A stretch of DNA of 64,000 nt. Origin: Shewanella avicenniae. GTDB lineage: Bacteria > Pseudomonadota > Gammaproteobacteria > Enterobacterales > Shewanellaceae. A model generated the notes under the pieces. The model saw nothing but the letters and a program-made list of their open reading frames with translations. It ran no database searches and was not told the origin of the DNA. Where the stretch lies: positions 1,364,001 to 1,428,000 of the forward strand of contig NZ_CP071503.1 of the NCBI RefSeq assembly GCF_017354945.1, written 5' to 3'. Every line of letters starts with the position of its first letter. Within the stretch, counting starts at the first letter, position 1. The position numbers and the translations under genes are program-made. Positions 48,525 through 57,599 of this stretch are shown piece by piece.

Positions 48525-49227
48525 AATTTGCTCCCATACTCATAGGTTTAGTTTCTTGGAACATCTGCTGAATCGCTTTTGCATTGGCGAGTTGCAGCAT
48601 TTCACAAGCGATACCACGGATTTCACTGGCAGCTTTACCTGTCGGTTCAATTTCCATCACGCTGCGGCCAGATTCTTCGCTATCGTCGTAGATGTTGCGG
48701 CTGAAGGTGACAGATTCGAGCACGTTGATATCGTAGGTGCGGCATACTTCTTTGGCTTCTTCAATGCGCGTGGCTTGGCTTGGCAAGTTGGGGCATTGGG
48801 TGATCACAAATGAAGCACGCATTTTCGGGTTAATCATCATACATGTGGCCACCACGTCATCCATGTGGCTGACGGTTTTCAGGTCACGGCGTTTTGGTCG
48901 CAGTGGCATCAATGCATAGGAGGCGACAGACATCGTTGCGCGTAGTGCCAAGTTATCTTGACCGCCGCAGTCAACAATCACTGCATCGTAATGTTTTTCA
49001 AGACTTAACAAATCATTGCGGATTTTGCCGTACAACTGCACACAGTTAATGGCAGGGAGTTCTGGATGTTGGTTGCGTGCTTGAATCCAGTCAGAGGTAG
49101 TTCGTTGCGGGTCGCAATCGACCATCATGACTGATGCTTTGCACTCTTTCGCCAAATAAACAGCGATATTTTGGGCTAGACAGCTTTTGCCGCTACCACC
49201 TTTTTCACCACCGACCAAAATAATCAT
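48484..49227 (-). CDS. ParA/MinD-like partition ATPase (type Ib-like, no N-terminal DNA-binding domain)
   Basis: A 247-residue deviant-Walker ATPase. The Walker A motif GGEKGGSGKS begins at residue 6 with its signature Lys, so the DNA-binding domain of type Ia ParA is absent. MMVDCDPQRTTSDW is the A' region and AVIVDCGGQ the Walker B region. By family such proteins move plasmids, chromosomes or protein clusters. It is followed, overlapping, by the small RHH-like gene. GGGAGA is 8 nt upstream of the ATG. No replication gene is near, so the cargo is unknown. Confidence 0.88.
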   Translation of the reverse strand: MIILVGGEKGGSGKSCLAQNIAVYLAKECKASVMMVDCDPQRTTSDWIQARNQHPELPAINCVQLYGKIRNDLLSLEKHYDAVIVDCGGQDNLALRATMSVASYALMPLRPKRRDLKTVSHMDDVVATCMMINPKMRASFVITQCPNLPSQATRIEEAKEVCRTYDINVLESVTFSRNIYDDSEESGRSVMEIEPTGKAASEIRGIACEMLQLANAKAIQQMFQETKPMSMGANYGSRRSEEKRYAM

Positions 49228-49697
49228 GGCTATTCTCCCTGACGCTGAAATGACTGTGAAGGCAAGGGACGCAGACAGCCCATTTCAGTGTGATTCATAG
49301 TTGTTTAACACAGATGTTACTTGCTGTGGCTAATTAATCAAGATGTTGTTTTTATTGGTTTTTAATCTATTTTTCACGACAAAAAATTGGCATTTTTACT
49401 CATGGCGGCAAAATACTGACACTGCGGTTTGTTTGCTGTCATTTGCAGTTATCTTATTAAAATAACTGGAAAAATATTATTTGACGCTGACGTTTTATTG
49501 ATGTTTTAGCAGCATGATGTAATCAAGTTGTGGCGATCTTGGTTAACGCCATTTTAAATATTCCTAAAAGAACTATAAAAATCATATTAATACCTAAAAA
49601 ATATAAAAAATGACTGTTCATAGCCGCGCTTTATGGCATTAATAACCCTGCAATTCGCGGGTAATACCGCACCATTCTCAGGCGGTGGTCGAACAAC
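49228..49697. other. AT-rich intergenic region upstream of parA
   Basis: 470 bp without a gene I can support. It contains TTTGCTGTCA (49432-49441), repeated inverted downstream of the par pair, and must hold the par promoter on the minus strand. Confidence 0.5.
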
Positions 49698-49922
49698 GTG
49701 GAATTTGAACAACAGGCACTATTGGATGCCATCAATCAAAAAATGCCCTTTGGCAAATATGCGGGACGCTGCTTATTGGAACTTCCTGAGCCATATCTTG
49801 TCTGGTTTCATAAGCAAGGATTCCCGCAAGGTAAGCTTGGGGAACAACTTGCACTGATTTACGAAGTAAAATTAAATGGCCTAGAGTCGATGTTACGGCC
49901 TCTGCTCAAAGCCAAACTGTGA
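49698..49922 (+). CDS. DUF3820 family protein
   Basis: A 74-residue protein starting from GTG. It matches the short DUF3820 pattern: MPFGKYAGRCLLELPEPYLVW then GFPQGKLGEQL. These proteins are found widely in Gammaproteobacteria and have no known function; some contexts place the fold near exonucleases. A purine-rich GGCGGTGG precedes the GTG. No clear partner gene is adjacent. Confidence 0.83.
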   Translation: MEFEQQALLDAINQKMPFGKYAGRCLLELPEPYLVWFHKQGFPQGKLGEQLALIYEVKLNGLESMLRPLLKAKL

Positions 49923-49994
49923 CGCGTATTAGTGAAATACGAAGTATCACGTGGTTAAATATTCTGTCTTTATTAACTAAGGGATTCGATAGCA

Positions 49995-50294
49995 ATGGCT
50001 AAACTTGCAAAACTACTAGCTGCAGCAGCATTAATGGTGGGTATGTCTTCAGCTTGGGCGCAGGGTAAAGTACACGAAGCTGTAGTACTGGATACTATGG
50101 ATAGCGGTGGTTATACCTATGTACAAGTCAAAGAAGGCGACACTGTTTTTTGGGCAGCTGGTCCTCAAGTCACTCTTGCCAAAGGCGATAAAGTGCAGTT
50201 AGCGGAACAGATGTGGATGAGCAAATTCACCAGCAAAACATTAAATCGCACTTTCGATAAAATCATGTTTGTTGGCGAAATCGCTAAGAAATAA
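49995..50294 (+). CDS. Exported NrfJ-like small protein
   Basis: A 99-residue protein with a signal peptide (about 1-22, ending SSAWA). The mature part has GGYTYVQVKEGDTVFWAAGPQ, KGDKVQLAEQMWMSKFTSKTLNRTFDKIMFVG, a pattern I associate with NrfJ-like and OB-fold-type periplasmic proteins found near respiratory gene clusters. Function is not known. AAGGGA stands about 10 nt upstream of the ATG. A hairpin terminator follows. Confidence 0.65.
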   Translation: MAKLAKLLAAAALMVGMSSAWAQGKVHEAVVLDTMDSGGYTYVQVKEGDTVFWAAGPQVTLAKGDKVQLAEQMWMSKFTSKTLNRTFDKIMFVGEIAKK

Positions 50295-50305
50295 GATTTT
50301 TACGC

Positions 50306-50345
50306 CACTGTCGATAGCGTTTTCTGCGCTTTCGACAGTGTCTTC
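50306..50345 (+). terminator. Hairpin after the NrfJ-like gene
   Basis: CACTGTCGA pairs with TCGACAGTG around an inner AGCG/CGCT pairing, followed by TCTTCATTCT. Confidence 0.6.
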
Positions 50346-50898
50346 ATTCTAGCCTGCCATTCTCATCACTTTTCTATTTCGTGCCTTAATAATACAGCTT
50401 ATGCTGGGTGTCTCCTTTATCTTAAATATCAAAATTAAGGTTGAGTTAAGCTTTGTTATCATCTTAAAAAAGTGGTTTTTGTAAGTTTCTTAACGCCAAA
50501 TCCCAATAAAATCTAGTCATTCCATTTGGGCAAAAAGCCTATGACGATATTTCATTATGTTAATCTTGTCACAGTTTTTCTGCGGGTGAATAATAGCGTC
50601 GCTCTGGTAAACTGTACTGGACTGTACAATTTAAAAACGCTATTTCATCGATAAATTTGGATTATCGGTATCGCGAATCAATTTTTTGTCGTCCACAAAC
50701 CCTCCTGATAACAGACGTGTTCTTCGGATCAGTTTCTCAGCGTAATCAAACACGCGCGTTTACAACAACACTGGAATAACAACCTTCCATGAAGTGTTTT
50801 AGCACACTTATGCTGATAGCTAACCAAAGATTCAACAATGACTTAGCGAAGGTTGTGAGTTCTGGACAAGCATGTCGTTACACAATATGGAGATAAGT
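50346..50898. other. Long intergenic region upstream of the dehydrogenase operon
   Basis: About 550 bp with no gene I can support. It should hold the operon promoter, but no confident operator or riboswitch was recognised. Confidence 0.5.
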
Positions 50899-51600
50899 AT
50901 GGATTCGCGTCCTGATGATTCCCGACGCCGCTTTATGAAAGGGGCGATGTGGGTGATTTCGGCTAGCACGCTGGGTACTGGCGTGATGATGGCGCCAACA
51001 GCGAATGCAGCGCCAAGTTTAACTGAATACAAACCGGTATTTTTTACCCCTGATGAATGGGCGTTTGTGCTGGCAGCATGTGAACGTTTAATCCCTGCCG
51101 ATGAAACTGGCCCAAGTGCGCTAGACGCCAATGTGCCGATTTTTATAGACCGACAAATGTTAGGCGATTTTGGCCAAGCCTCAGACTGGTACATGAAAGG
51201 CCCGTTTATGGAAGGCCCAGCTGAACTTGGTTTTCAGTCACCACTGACTCCAGCGCAAACCTACCAAAAAGGTATCGCGGCGACCAATACCTACTGTCGC
51301 CAGACGTTCAGTAAATCGTTTGCTGAGTTAAGCCCTGAGCAGCAAGATCAACTGCTGACCCAACTGCAACACAATGAGCTGAAATTCGATGGCGTGAGCG
51401 CCAAACAGTTTTTTGATTTCCTGCTGCAAAACACCAAGGAAGGTTACTTTGCTGACCCAATTCACGGCGGTAACAAAAACATGGAACCGTGGAAGATGAT
51501 TGGCTTCCCAGGCGCCCGTGCCTCCTATTTGGAATGGGCGGAGCTGCATAACGTGAAATACCCAATGGGCCCAGTAAGTTTGAATGGAGATAGGGGATAA
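50899..51600 (+). CDS. Gluconate 2-dehydrogenase subunit 3 family protein (small subunit, Tat signal)
   Basis: The ATG at 50899 (233 residues) has GGAGA 5-6 nt upstream; ATGs at 50872 and 50887 are less well placed. The N-terminus carries a twin-arginine signal (SRRRFMKG, then a hydrophobic stretch ending NAA). The FFTPDEWAFVLAACERLIPADETGPSA region marks the subunit 3 family. By family this subunit chaperones the folded FAD subunit through the Tat pathway. It is followed after 3 nt by the FAD subunit, forming a three-gene operon. Confidence 0.9.
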   Translation: MDSRPDDSRRRFMKGAMWVISASTLGTGVMMAPTANAAPSLTEYKPVFFTPDEWAFVLAACERLIPADETGPSALDANVPIFIDRQMLGDFGQASDWYMKGPFMEGPAELGFQSPLTPAQTYQKGIAATNTYCRQTFSKSFAELSPEQQDQLLTQLQHNELKFDGVSAKQFFDFLLQNTKEGYFADPIHGGNKNMEPWKMIGFPGARASYLEWAELHNVKYPMGPVSLNGDRG

Positions 51601-51603
51601 ATC

Positions 51604-53376
51604 ATGGCGAGACAAGAGAAACCAGTAGACGTAGTACTCGTCGGCCTTGGTTGGACCAACTCCATCATGGGCATGGAACTGGCACAAGAAGGGCTCAATG
51701 TACTGGCATTAGAACGTGGTGAAGATCGCGATACTGTGCCCGATTTTGCCTATCCGAAAATGGCAGATGAACTGACTTACGGCGTGCGCTATAAATTGAT
51801 GGCCAAGCCTGCGAAAAGCACCATCACAGTGCGCCACAGTTTAACTGAAACTGCATTGCCGTATCGTCATTTGGGTTCATTTTTGCCGGGCGATGGCGTG
51901 GGCGGTGCGGGTACGCACTGGAATGGTCACACCTGGCGACCAATGCCAGAAGAGCTGCGTTTACGCAGTTACGTCGAAGAAACCTTTGGTAAAGACATTA
52001 TTCCCGCAGACATGACCATTCAAGATTTTGGTGTGTCCTATGATGAACTGGAACCGCACTTTGACTTTTTCGACAAAGTGATGGGGGTTTCAGGAAAAGC
52101 GGGTAACGTAAATGGCGAGATCCACGAAGGGGGCAACCCTTTTGAAGGTCGCCGTAGCAGCGAATATCCATTACCACCGCTGAAACGCACTTTCAACGAT
52201 GAGCTGTTTACCAATGTGGCTAAAGAGCATGGTTTGCATCCATTCCCGCTGCCATCTTCAAATGCGTCAGAAGCCTACACCAACCCTTACGGTATGCAGT
52301 TAGGCCCATGTAACTTTTGTGGTTTCTGCGAACGTTATGGCTGCTTAAACTTTTCTAAAGCATCGCCGCAAACCTGTATTTTGGGTGCGCTGAAACAGCA
52401 CAAAAACTTCTCCTATCGTGCCAACAGTGAAGTGCTGAAGGTCGAACTGGCAGATGATAAGAAAACCGCCAAAGGTGTGACTTACATTGATAAAAATGGC
52501 GAAGAGGTGTTTCAACCGGCCAAGATTGTGATTGTGGGTACCTTTGCCTACAACAACGTGCGCCTGTTGCTACTATCCGGCATCGGCCAACCTTACGACC
52601 CAGTGACTAACACAGGTACCGTGGGCCGCAACTACGCGTATCAAATGATGGGCGGCGCGACCTTGTTCTTTAAAGATAAATTCTTTAACCCCTTTATTGG
52701 CGCTGGCAGTAACGCTACCACAGTGGATGACTACGCCATCAACCAAATTGACTTCGCCAAAGAGGGCTTTATTGGCGGTTCCTATCTGTTGGCGGCACAA
52801 ACCAACGGTCAGCCTATCCGCAGTATGCCGTTGCCTGCCGGCACGCCTAGCTGGGGTGCGGGTTGGAAAAAAGCCACCAAAGATTACTACGGCCACTCCA
52901 TGAGCATCAGTTCTCACGGCTCAAACATGTCTTATCGTGACTGCTATCTGAGTCTTGATCCTAATTACACTGACGATCATGGTCTGCCGCTGCTGCGTTT
53001 GACCTTCGACTGGAAAGATAACGATATTCGCATGACCCAGTTTATGAAGGGCAAAGTTGAAGCCTTGGCTAAAGGGTTAAATCCTGATCACCTGAATATC
53101 TCATTCAAAGACTTTGGCGCGAAATACGATGTGCGGCCATATCAAACAACCCACAACGTGGGTGGTGCGATCATGGGCACTAATCCTAAAACCAGCGTGC
53201 TCAACCGTTATCAGCAAAGTTGGGATGTTCACAACGTGTTTGTGTTGGGCTCAAGCTCGTTCCCACAAAACCTACAGTACAACCCAACCATGCTCGTTGG
53301 GGGATTAGCGTATTGGACTGCCAAAGCAATCCGCGAACAATACCTGAAACAACCCGGTCCGTTGGTACAGGCATAA
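51604..53376 (+). CDS. GMC-family FAD dehydrogenase large subunit with probable Fe-S cluster
   Basis: A 590-residue flavoprotein without its own export signal, as expected when it is carried by the Tat-targeted subunit 3. The FAD motif is VLVGLGWTNSIMGMELAQEG (residues 11-30). Four closely spaced cysteines, Cys236, Cys239, Cys242 and Cys247 in PCNFCGFCERYGC, and Cys258 nearby match the iron-sulfur site known from bacterial FAD-glucose dehydrogenases. The C-terminal QTTHNVGGA...LGSSSFPQN and NPT pieces carry the GMC active-site His/Asn region. The substrate may be gluconate, glucose, sorbitol or another polyol; the sequence does not decide. Confidence 0.9.
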   Translation: MARQEKPVDVVLVGLGWTNSIMGMELAQEGLNVLALERGEDRDTVPDFAYPKMADELTYGVRYKLMAKPAKSTITVRHSLTETALPYRHLGSFLPGDGVGGAGTHWNGHTWRPMPEELRLRSYVEETFGKDIIPADMTIQDFGVSYDELEPHFDFFDKVMGVSGKAGNVNGEIHEGGNPFEGRRSSEYPLPPLKRTFNDELFTNVAKEHGLHPFPLPSSNASEAYTNPYGMQLGPCNFCGFCERYGCLNFSKASPQTCILGALKQHKNFSYRANSEVLKVELADDKKTAKGVTYIDKNGEEVFQPAKIVIVGTFAYNNVRLLLLSGIGQPYDPVTNTGTVGRNYAYQMMGGATLFFKDKFFNPFIGAGSNATTVDDYAINQIDFAKEGFIGGSYLLAAQTNGQPIRSMPLPAGTPSWGAGWKKATKDYYGHSMSISSHGSNMSYRDCYLSLDPNYTDDHGLPLLRLTFDWKDNDIRMTQFMKGKVEALAKGLNPDHLNISFKDFGAKYDVRPYQTTHNVGGAIMGTNPKTSVLNRYQQSWDVHNVFVLGSSSFPQNLQYNPTMLVGGLAYWTAKAIREQYLKQPGPLVQA

Positions 53377-53385
53377 GGAGGTGTT

Positions 53386-54681
53386 ATGAATACTCGATTA
53401 TCTCTGCTGCTACCGGCAATGTTGGTTGCAGCGGCTACTGCTCAAGCTGCGGATCAAACGCTGATCGCCAAAGGCGAGTACTTGTCCCGCGCCGGTGACT
53501 GTATCGCCTGTCACACGGTAAAAGGCGGTGAACCTTTTGCGGGTGGCCTGCCAATTGAAAGTCCATTTGGCACTATTTATTCCACCAACATCACCCCAAG
53601 CAAAACCGCGGGGATTGGCAATTACACCCTCGAGCAGTTTGATGATGCGGTGCGACACGGTGAACGTGCCGATGGGGGCAATTTGTACCCAGCAATGCCT
53701 TATCCAGACTACTCAGTGCTGAGCGATGATGACGTGAAAGCCATGTATGCCTACTTTATGGAAGGGGTTAAACCTGTTGATAAAAAGGCGCCGGAAACCG
53801 ATTTGAGCTTCCCATTCAATCAGCGTTGGGGTATTGGCATGTGGGACTTGGTCTTTGGCCATGACGCTGCCTTTGAACCTCATTCGCAAAACCCATTTGT
53901 GAACCGTGGCGCATACTTAGTGCAAGGTTTAGGGCACTGCGGCAGTTGCCACAGCCCGCGTGGGGTAGCGTTCCAAGAGAAAGGTTACGATGAAACCGAC
54001 GCTAACTTTTTGAGTGGCGGCAAAATTGGCATTTGGGAAGCCCCAAGCCTACGCGGTGGTAGTGGCGCAGGGCCATTAGTGAGTTGGGATAAAGCAGAAA
54101 TTGTCGATTATCTTGCCAATGGCCGCAACGATCGTACTGCGGTAGGCGGTGAAATGACCTCAGTGATTGAGCACAGCTTAAGTTATCTGACTCAGGCAGA
54201 CTTAGAAGCAATCGCCGATTATCTGAAATCACTCCCAGGTGCAGGCAAAGAAGTGCTGCTCTCGGCTGAAGCGACTGAGAAAACGGCAGCGCAGTTGAAC
54301 AGTGCCAAAGTGCCCGTTGATTCAGGTGCTCGGGTGTATTTGGATAACTGTGGTGCGTGCCACTTTACCCGTGGTCAAGGCGCGTCGCGTGTGTTCCCGC
54401 AATTGGACGGTAACGCACTGGTCAATGCAGAAGATCCAAGTGGTTTAATCCATGTGATTTTGGCTGGCGCACGCTTGCCATCGACCAAAGGTGCGCCAGA
54501 AGAGCTGGCGATGCCAGCCTTTGGTTGGCGCTTGAATGATGAAGATGTGGCGAAATTAGCTACCTTCGTTCGTCAAGCGTGGAATAACCATGCGGCAGCG
54601 GTAACCGCTAAACAAGTGGCTGCGGTGCGTGAAACCATCCCAGCAACTGAGTTGAACGCTACTAAACCGACGCTTAACTAA
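53386..54681 (+). CDS. Triheme cytochrome c subunit of the FAD dehydrogenase
   Basis: A 431-residue protein with a signal peptide (1-21, ending AQAA) and three heme c motifs: CIACH (Cys39, Cys42), CGSCH (Cys185, Cys188) and CGACH (Cys322, Cys325). Such subunits anchor the dehydrogenase in the membrane and pass electrons from FAD to ubiquinone. The order small subunit, FAD subunit, cytochrome matches the three-subunit gluconate and FAD-glucose dehydrogenases. No separate membrane helix other than the signal is obvious. It ends in a terminator. Confidence 0.92.
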   Translation: MNTRLSLLLPAMLVAAATAQAADQTLIAKGEYLSRAGDCIACHTVKGGEPFAGGLPIESPFGTIYSTNITPSKTAGIGNYTLEQFDDAVRHGERADGGNLYPAMPYPDYSVLSDDDVKAMYAYFMEGVKPVDKKAPETDLSFPFNQRWGIGMWDLVFGHDAAFEPHSQNPFVNRGAYLVQGLGHCGSCHSPRGVAFQEKGYDETDANFLSGGKIGIWEAPSLRGGSGAGPLVSWDKAEIVDYLANGRNDRTAVGGEMTSVIEHSLSYLTQADLEAIADYLKSLPGAGKEVLLSAEATEKTAAQLNSAKVPVDSGARVYLDNCGACHFTRGQGASRVFPQLDGNALVNAEDPSGLIHVILAGARLPSTKGAPEELAMPAFGWRLNDEDVAKLATFVRQAWNNHAAAVTAKQVAAVRETIPATELNATKPTLN

Positions 54682-54803
54682 TGTTGGCTTAACTAATGTT
54701 GGGTTAATGAGCGCTTGGCTGAGATAGCTGATGCGGCGCCAGTGCCTATGATGGTAACAACCTCAAGGCAGTTGATGCCCAAAAGCCGCTAAATGTGTTA
54801 ACT

Positions 54804-54842
54804 AAAGCAGTGCCTTACATTCAAGTTGGCACTGCTTTTTTT
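54804..54842 (+). terminator. Rho-independent terminator of the dehydrogenase operon
   Basis: AAAGCAGTGCC pairs with GGCACTGCTTT, followed by a long T-run. Confidence 0.85.
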
Positions 54843-54914
54843 TGATTAAATTTTTGCTTGATTTCAGCCAGCGTTATTCAGAATATGGCTGCGGATTGAT
54901 TGTGAGTTCTGTTG

Positions 54915-55418
54915 ATGCCACTCAGTTATATTCATTACTCGGAAAAATTACATCGCCAATACATAGCGCAGATCGCCGCAATTTATCATCAAGCGGTACA
55001 TGCGCAGTCTGGTGGATTTTATTCTCAACGTCAGTGTGATGCGTGGTCGCGTGCACCGCGTTCAAGCCACTTTTGGCGCCTGCAGTTACGCCATTCGCAG
55101 GCGTGGCTGGCACTGGATGGCAGTGCGCAGTGCGTTGGCTTTATTCAAGTGGAAAGTGGTTTTAAAGACCGTGGTTATGTGAGTTGCTTGTATGTGTTGC
55201 CACGTTATCAACGCCGCGGCATTGCAGCTGCATTGATTGAGCAAGCGAAGCAATGGGCGCGCGAGCAGCAATGGCCAAGTTTGACCACTGATGCGTCGCT
55301 GCAATCGCACACAGTATTTTCAAGGTGTGGCTTTGGCTTGCGCCATAAAAGTTACCAAGAAAAATGCGGGGTGCAATTTCTGGGGATGAAAATGATCTGC
55401 CCGTTAGCAAAGGGCTAG
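54915..55418 (+). CDS. GNAT family N-acetyltransferase
   Basis: A 167-residue protein. The acetyl-CoA binding region is VLPRYQRRGIAAALIEQAKQWA, i.e. the Q/RxxGxG/A loop (RRGIAA), preceded by a beta-4 strand GYVSCLYV. The start is placed at the ATG at 54915; no strong ribosome-binding site is visible. The substrate is unknown. Its stop codon TAG lies on CTAG, whose complement is also the stop of the convergent pirin gene. Confidence 0.82.
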   Translation: MPLSYIHYSEKLHRQYIAQIAAIYHQAVHAQSGGFYSQRQCDAWSRAPRSSHFWRLQLRHSQAWLALDGSAQCVGFIQVESGFKDRGYVSCLYVLPRYQRRGIAAALIEQAKQWAREQQWPSLTTDASLQSHTVFSRCGFGLRHKSYQEKCGVQFLGMKMICPLAKG

Positions 55419-56104
55419 GGCAGATCAAACCATAAGGCTTCAACGTCAGATATCGCGCTAAATTGCACTTGGCTTTGGCCTGTCACGGCGGCGCCATCAC
55501 CTGCGCTGAGGCGAGTTCCATCCAGTTGTAACTCACCGCGGATCAGTTGCAGATAATAACTGCGTTGTGCATCGATGGGTTGCGACTGCTGCGCATCGGC
55601 AGCTAACACCACGCGCGACACCACCGCATCTTGCTTGATCTGCAAGGTATCATTGCGGCCATCTGGGGTGATCACTTCCGTCAACCAGCTCGTTTGGTTG
55701 AATTTCTTCTGTTGATAGCTCGGTGTGGTACCGCGTTGGTTAGGCTCAATCCAGATCTGCAAGAACTTCAATGCATCATGGCTTGAGGCATTAAACTCGC
55801 TGTGCTGAATGCCGCTACCAGCTGACATCAACTGAAACTCGCCAGCCGGCAAGCGCATCTCGTGCCCATAGCTATCTTTATGGTGAATCTCACCTTGCGT
55901 GACAAAACTGATAATTTCCATATCGCGATGGCCGTGAGTATCAAACCCAGCACTTGGCGCAACGGTATCATCATTAATCACCCGCAGTGCCGATACTCCC
56001 ATAAACTCTGGGTCGTAATAACGCCCAAAGGAAAAAGTATGGCGGCTGTAAAGCCAACCGAAGTTGGCTGTACCGCGAGCGTTGGCTGCTCGAACTGTAA
56101 TCAT
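55415..56104 (-). CDS. Pirin family protein (quercetin 2,3-dioxygenase-like, YhaK/YhhW)
   Basis: A 229-residue two-cupin pirin. The conserved metal-binding region is FDTHGHRDMEI (His in HGHRD) and SGSGIQHSEFN supplies the third His and the Glu. RGTANFGWLYSRHTFSFGRYYDP is the family N-terminal motif. Some members cleave quercetin; others act as redox sensors. It follows a DoxX gene by 11 nt in one operon and faces a LysR regulator upstream, like yhaK and yhaJ of E. coli. Confidence 0.9.
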   Translation of the reverse strand: MITVRAANARGTANFGWLYSRHTFSFGRYYDPEFMGVSALRVINDDTVAPSAGFDTHGHRDMEIISFVTQGEIHHKDSYGHEMRLPAGEFQLMSAGSGIQHSEFNASSHDALKFLQIWIEPNQRGTTPSYQQKKFNQTSWLTEVITPDGRNDTLQIKQDAVVSRVVLAADAQQSQPIDAQRSYYLQLIRGELQLDGTRLSAGDGAAVTGQSQVQFSAISDVEALWFDLP

Positions 56105-56115
56105 GAACTAACTCC

Positions 56116-56556
56116 TTAAATTTTGCGTGCTAACCAGCTATCAACTGACACTTTACCTGCGCCTGATAGCAACAGTGACGCAGCAACTACCGCAAGCGAC
56201 AACGCATATTCGTAGCCATTGTTTGCCATAAACAAACCGTTATGGATATGCACAGTGGCGATGGCAACCAACATGGTAAAGGTGACGACCGCGGCTGCAG
56301 GGCGTACCAGTAACCCTAATATCAGCAATAAACCACCGAAAAACTCACCAGAGCCCGCAAGAAACGCCATTAACTCACCGGGAGCAAGGCCAATTGATTC
56401 TAGCCATTGACCAGTGCCAGCTAAGCCGTAACCACCGAACCAACCAAACAATTTTTGGCTACCGTGCGCCATTAAAATCAATCCTACTGGAACACGTAAC
56501 ATCAAAGTAGCGAAACCTGCATTGCTAGATACTAAGCTGTTGATTAACTTTTTCAT
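56116..56556 (-). CDS. DoxX family membrane protein
   Basis: A 146-residue protein with four hydrophobic segments. The pattern LMLRVPVGLILMAHGSQKLFGWFGGYG and GSGEFFGGLLLILGL is typical of DoxX. The family is thought to be an inner membrane partner in quinone or thiol redox processes; function is not proven. It is the first gene of the doxX-pirin operon, transcribed from the region shared with the LysR gene. Confidence 0.88.
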   Translation of the reverse strand: MKKLINSLVSSNAGFATLMLRVPVGLILMAHGSQKLFGWFGGYGLAGTGQWLESIGLAPGELMAFLAGSGEFFGGLLLILGLLVRPAAAVVTFTMLVAIATVHIHNGLFMANNGYEYALSLAVVAASLLLSGAGKVSVDSWLARKI

Positions 56557-56646
56557 GATATTTCCTCAATGATTTTGATAATGCTGAATTTGCTTGGGAT
56601 GCTTTATCCCGTTCGTTGAGAGCAAGTTTATGCTTGACCTTGCTGC

Positions 56647-56668
56647 TTGAAAATCGGAACATTTTCAA
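56647..56668. promoter_or_regulatory. Inverted repeat operator in the doxX/LysR divergent region
   Basis: TTGAAAAT and ATTTTCAA, a perfect 8-bp inverted repeat with a 6-bp spacer. A LysR-type site is likely. Confidence 0.55.
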
Positions 56669-56675
56669 TATAAAG

Positions 56676-56690
56676 TTCAAAATATTTGAA
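56676..56690. promoter_or_regulatory. Second palindrome in the doxX/LysR divergent region
   Basis: TTCAAAATATTTGAA, a perfect palindrome apart from its centre base, 7 bp after the first inverted repeat and just before the LysR ribosome site. It may be the autoregulatory half of the operator. Confidence 0.5.
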
Positions 56691-56702
56691 TAAGAGGATT
56701 TG

Positions 56703-57599
56703 ATGTCATCAATTCTGAGTTTGGATGCGCTTAAGGTATTGGATGCTATCGATAAAAAGGGCAGCTTTGCGGCGGCAGCAGAGTCCTTATATCGAGTACC
56801 TTCCGCATTAACCTACACAGTACAGAAACTTGAGCAGGACCTCGGCAGCAAACTATTTGAACGTCATGGCACCCGCTCAATCTTGACCGATGCTGGGCAA
56901 CTGGTATTGGCCGAAGGGCGTGAGATTCTAGCCGCCGCCAGTCGCTTAGAAAACGCAGTACGCCAATTAGAAACCGGCTGGGAAACCAGTATTTCACTGG
57001 CGCTTGATACCGTATTAGCTGACGCGCCTCTGCTGGACGCCATCGCAAAATTCACCGAACTGGGCAAACAAGTCACTATCAACGTGAGTAAAGAAGCGCT
57101 CGGTGGCGGTTGGGATGCGCTGTATTCCAAGCGCGCCGACATTGCCATTGGCGTTTCTGGTGAACTGCCGCGCGGACAATATGAACTGGCCAAATTAGGT
57201 GAAGTGCAGTTTGTGTTTGCCATCGCACCGCAGCATCCACTTAACCAGCTCGACGGCGTGATCCCGATGGCTGCACTGCAGCAATATCCTGCTGTGGTGG
57301 TGGCTGATAGTTCGCAGGCATTGTCACAACGCTCCAGTGGTTTGTTTGCCAGTCGGCAGGTGATTCGAGTGTCGTCAATGCCCGATAAAATTGCCATGCA
57401 ACAGCGCGGCATCGGCGTTGGCTTTTTGCCCAAACACCTGATCAAGACTGAACTGAAAACGGGCAACTTGATTGCGCGAGAGGTCGAGCAACCACGGGAC
57501 TCGTTACCGCTTTACATGGCGTGGCGCAAAGGCGAGCAGGGCAAAGCGCTCAGTTGGTTTGTTGAACGGTTAACAGATGCGGATTGGGGCTTGGGTTGA
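56703..57599 (+). CDS. LysR-family regulator of the doxX-pirin operon
   Basis: The ATG at 56703 has AGGA 5 nt upstream (298 residues). The N-terminal winged helix-turn-helix is FAAAAESLYRVPSALTYTVQKLEQDLG-like (about residues 18-50), and the substrate domain follows. It is divergent from the doxX-pirin operon with two palindromes between them, matching the classical LysR arrangement. In E. coli the related yhaJ sits by pirin gene yhaK and responds to aromatic compounds; a comparable signal is inferred. Confidence 0.9.
   Translation: MSSILSLDALKVLDAIDKKGSFAAAAESLYRVPSALTYTVQKLEQDLGSKLFERHGTRSILTDAGQLVLAEGREILAAASRLENAVRQLETGWETSISLALDTVLADAPLLDAIAKFTELGKQVTINVSKEALGGGWDALYSKRADIAIGVSGELPRGQYELAKLGEVQFVFAIAPQHPLNQLDGVIPMAALQQYPAVVVADSSQALSQRSSGLFASRQVIRVSSMPDKIAMQQRGIGVGFLPKHLIKTELKTGNLIAREVEQPRDSLPLYMAWRKGEQGKALSWFVERLTDADWGLG

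Noticed and set aside
48150-49227. Integrated plasmid around the ParA gene
   Set aside because: No replication, mobilisation or integrase gene is nearby and the flanking genes look chromosomal.
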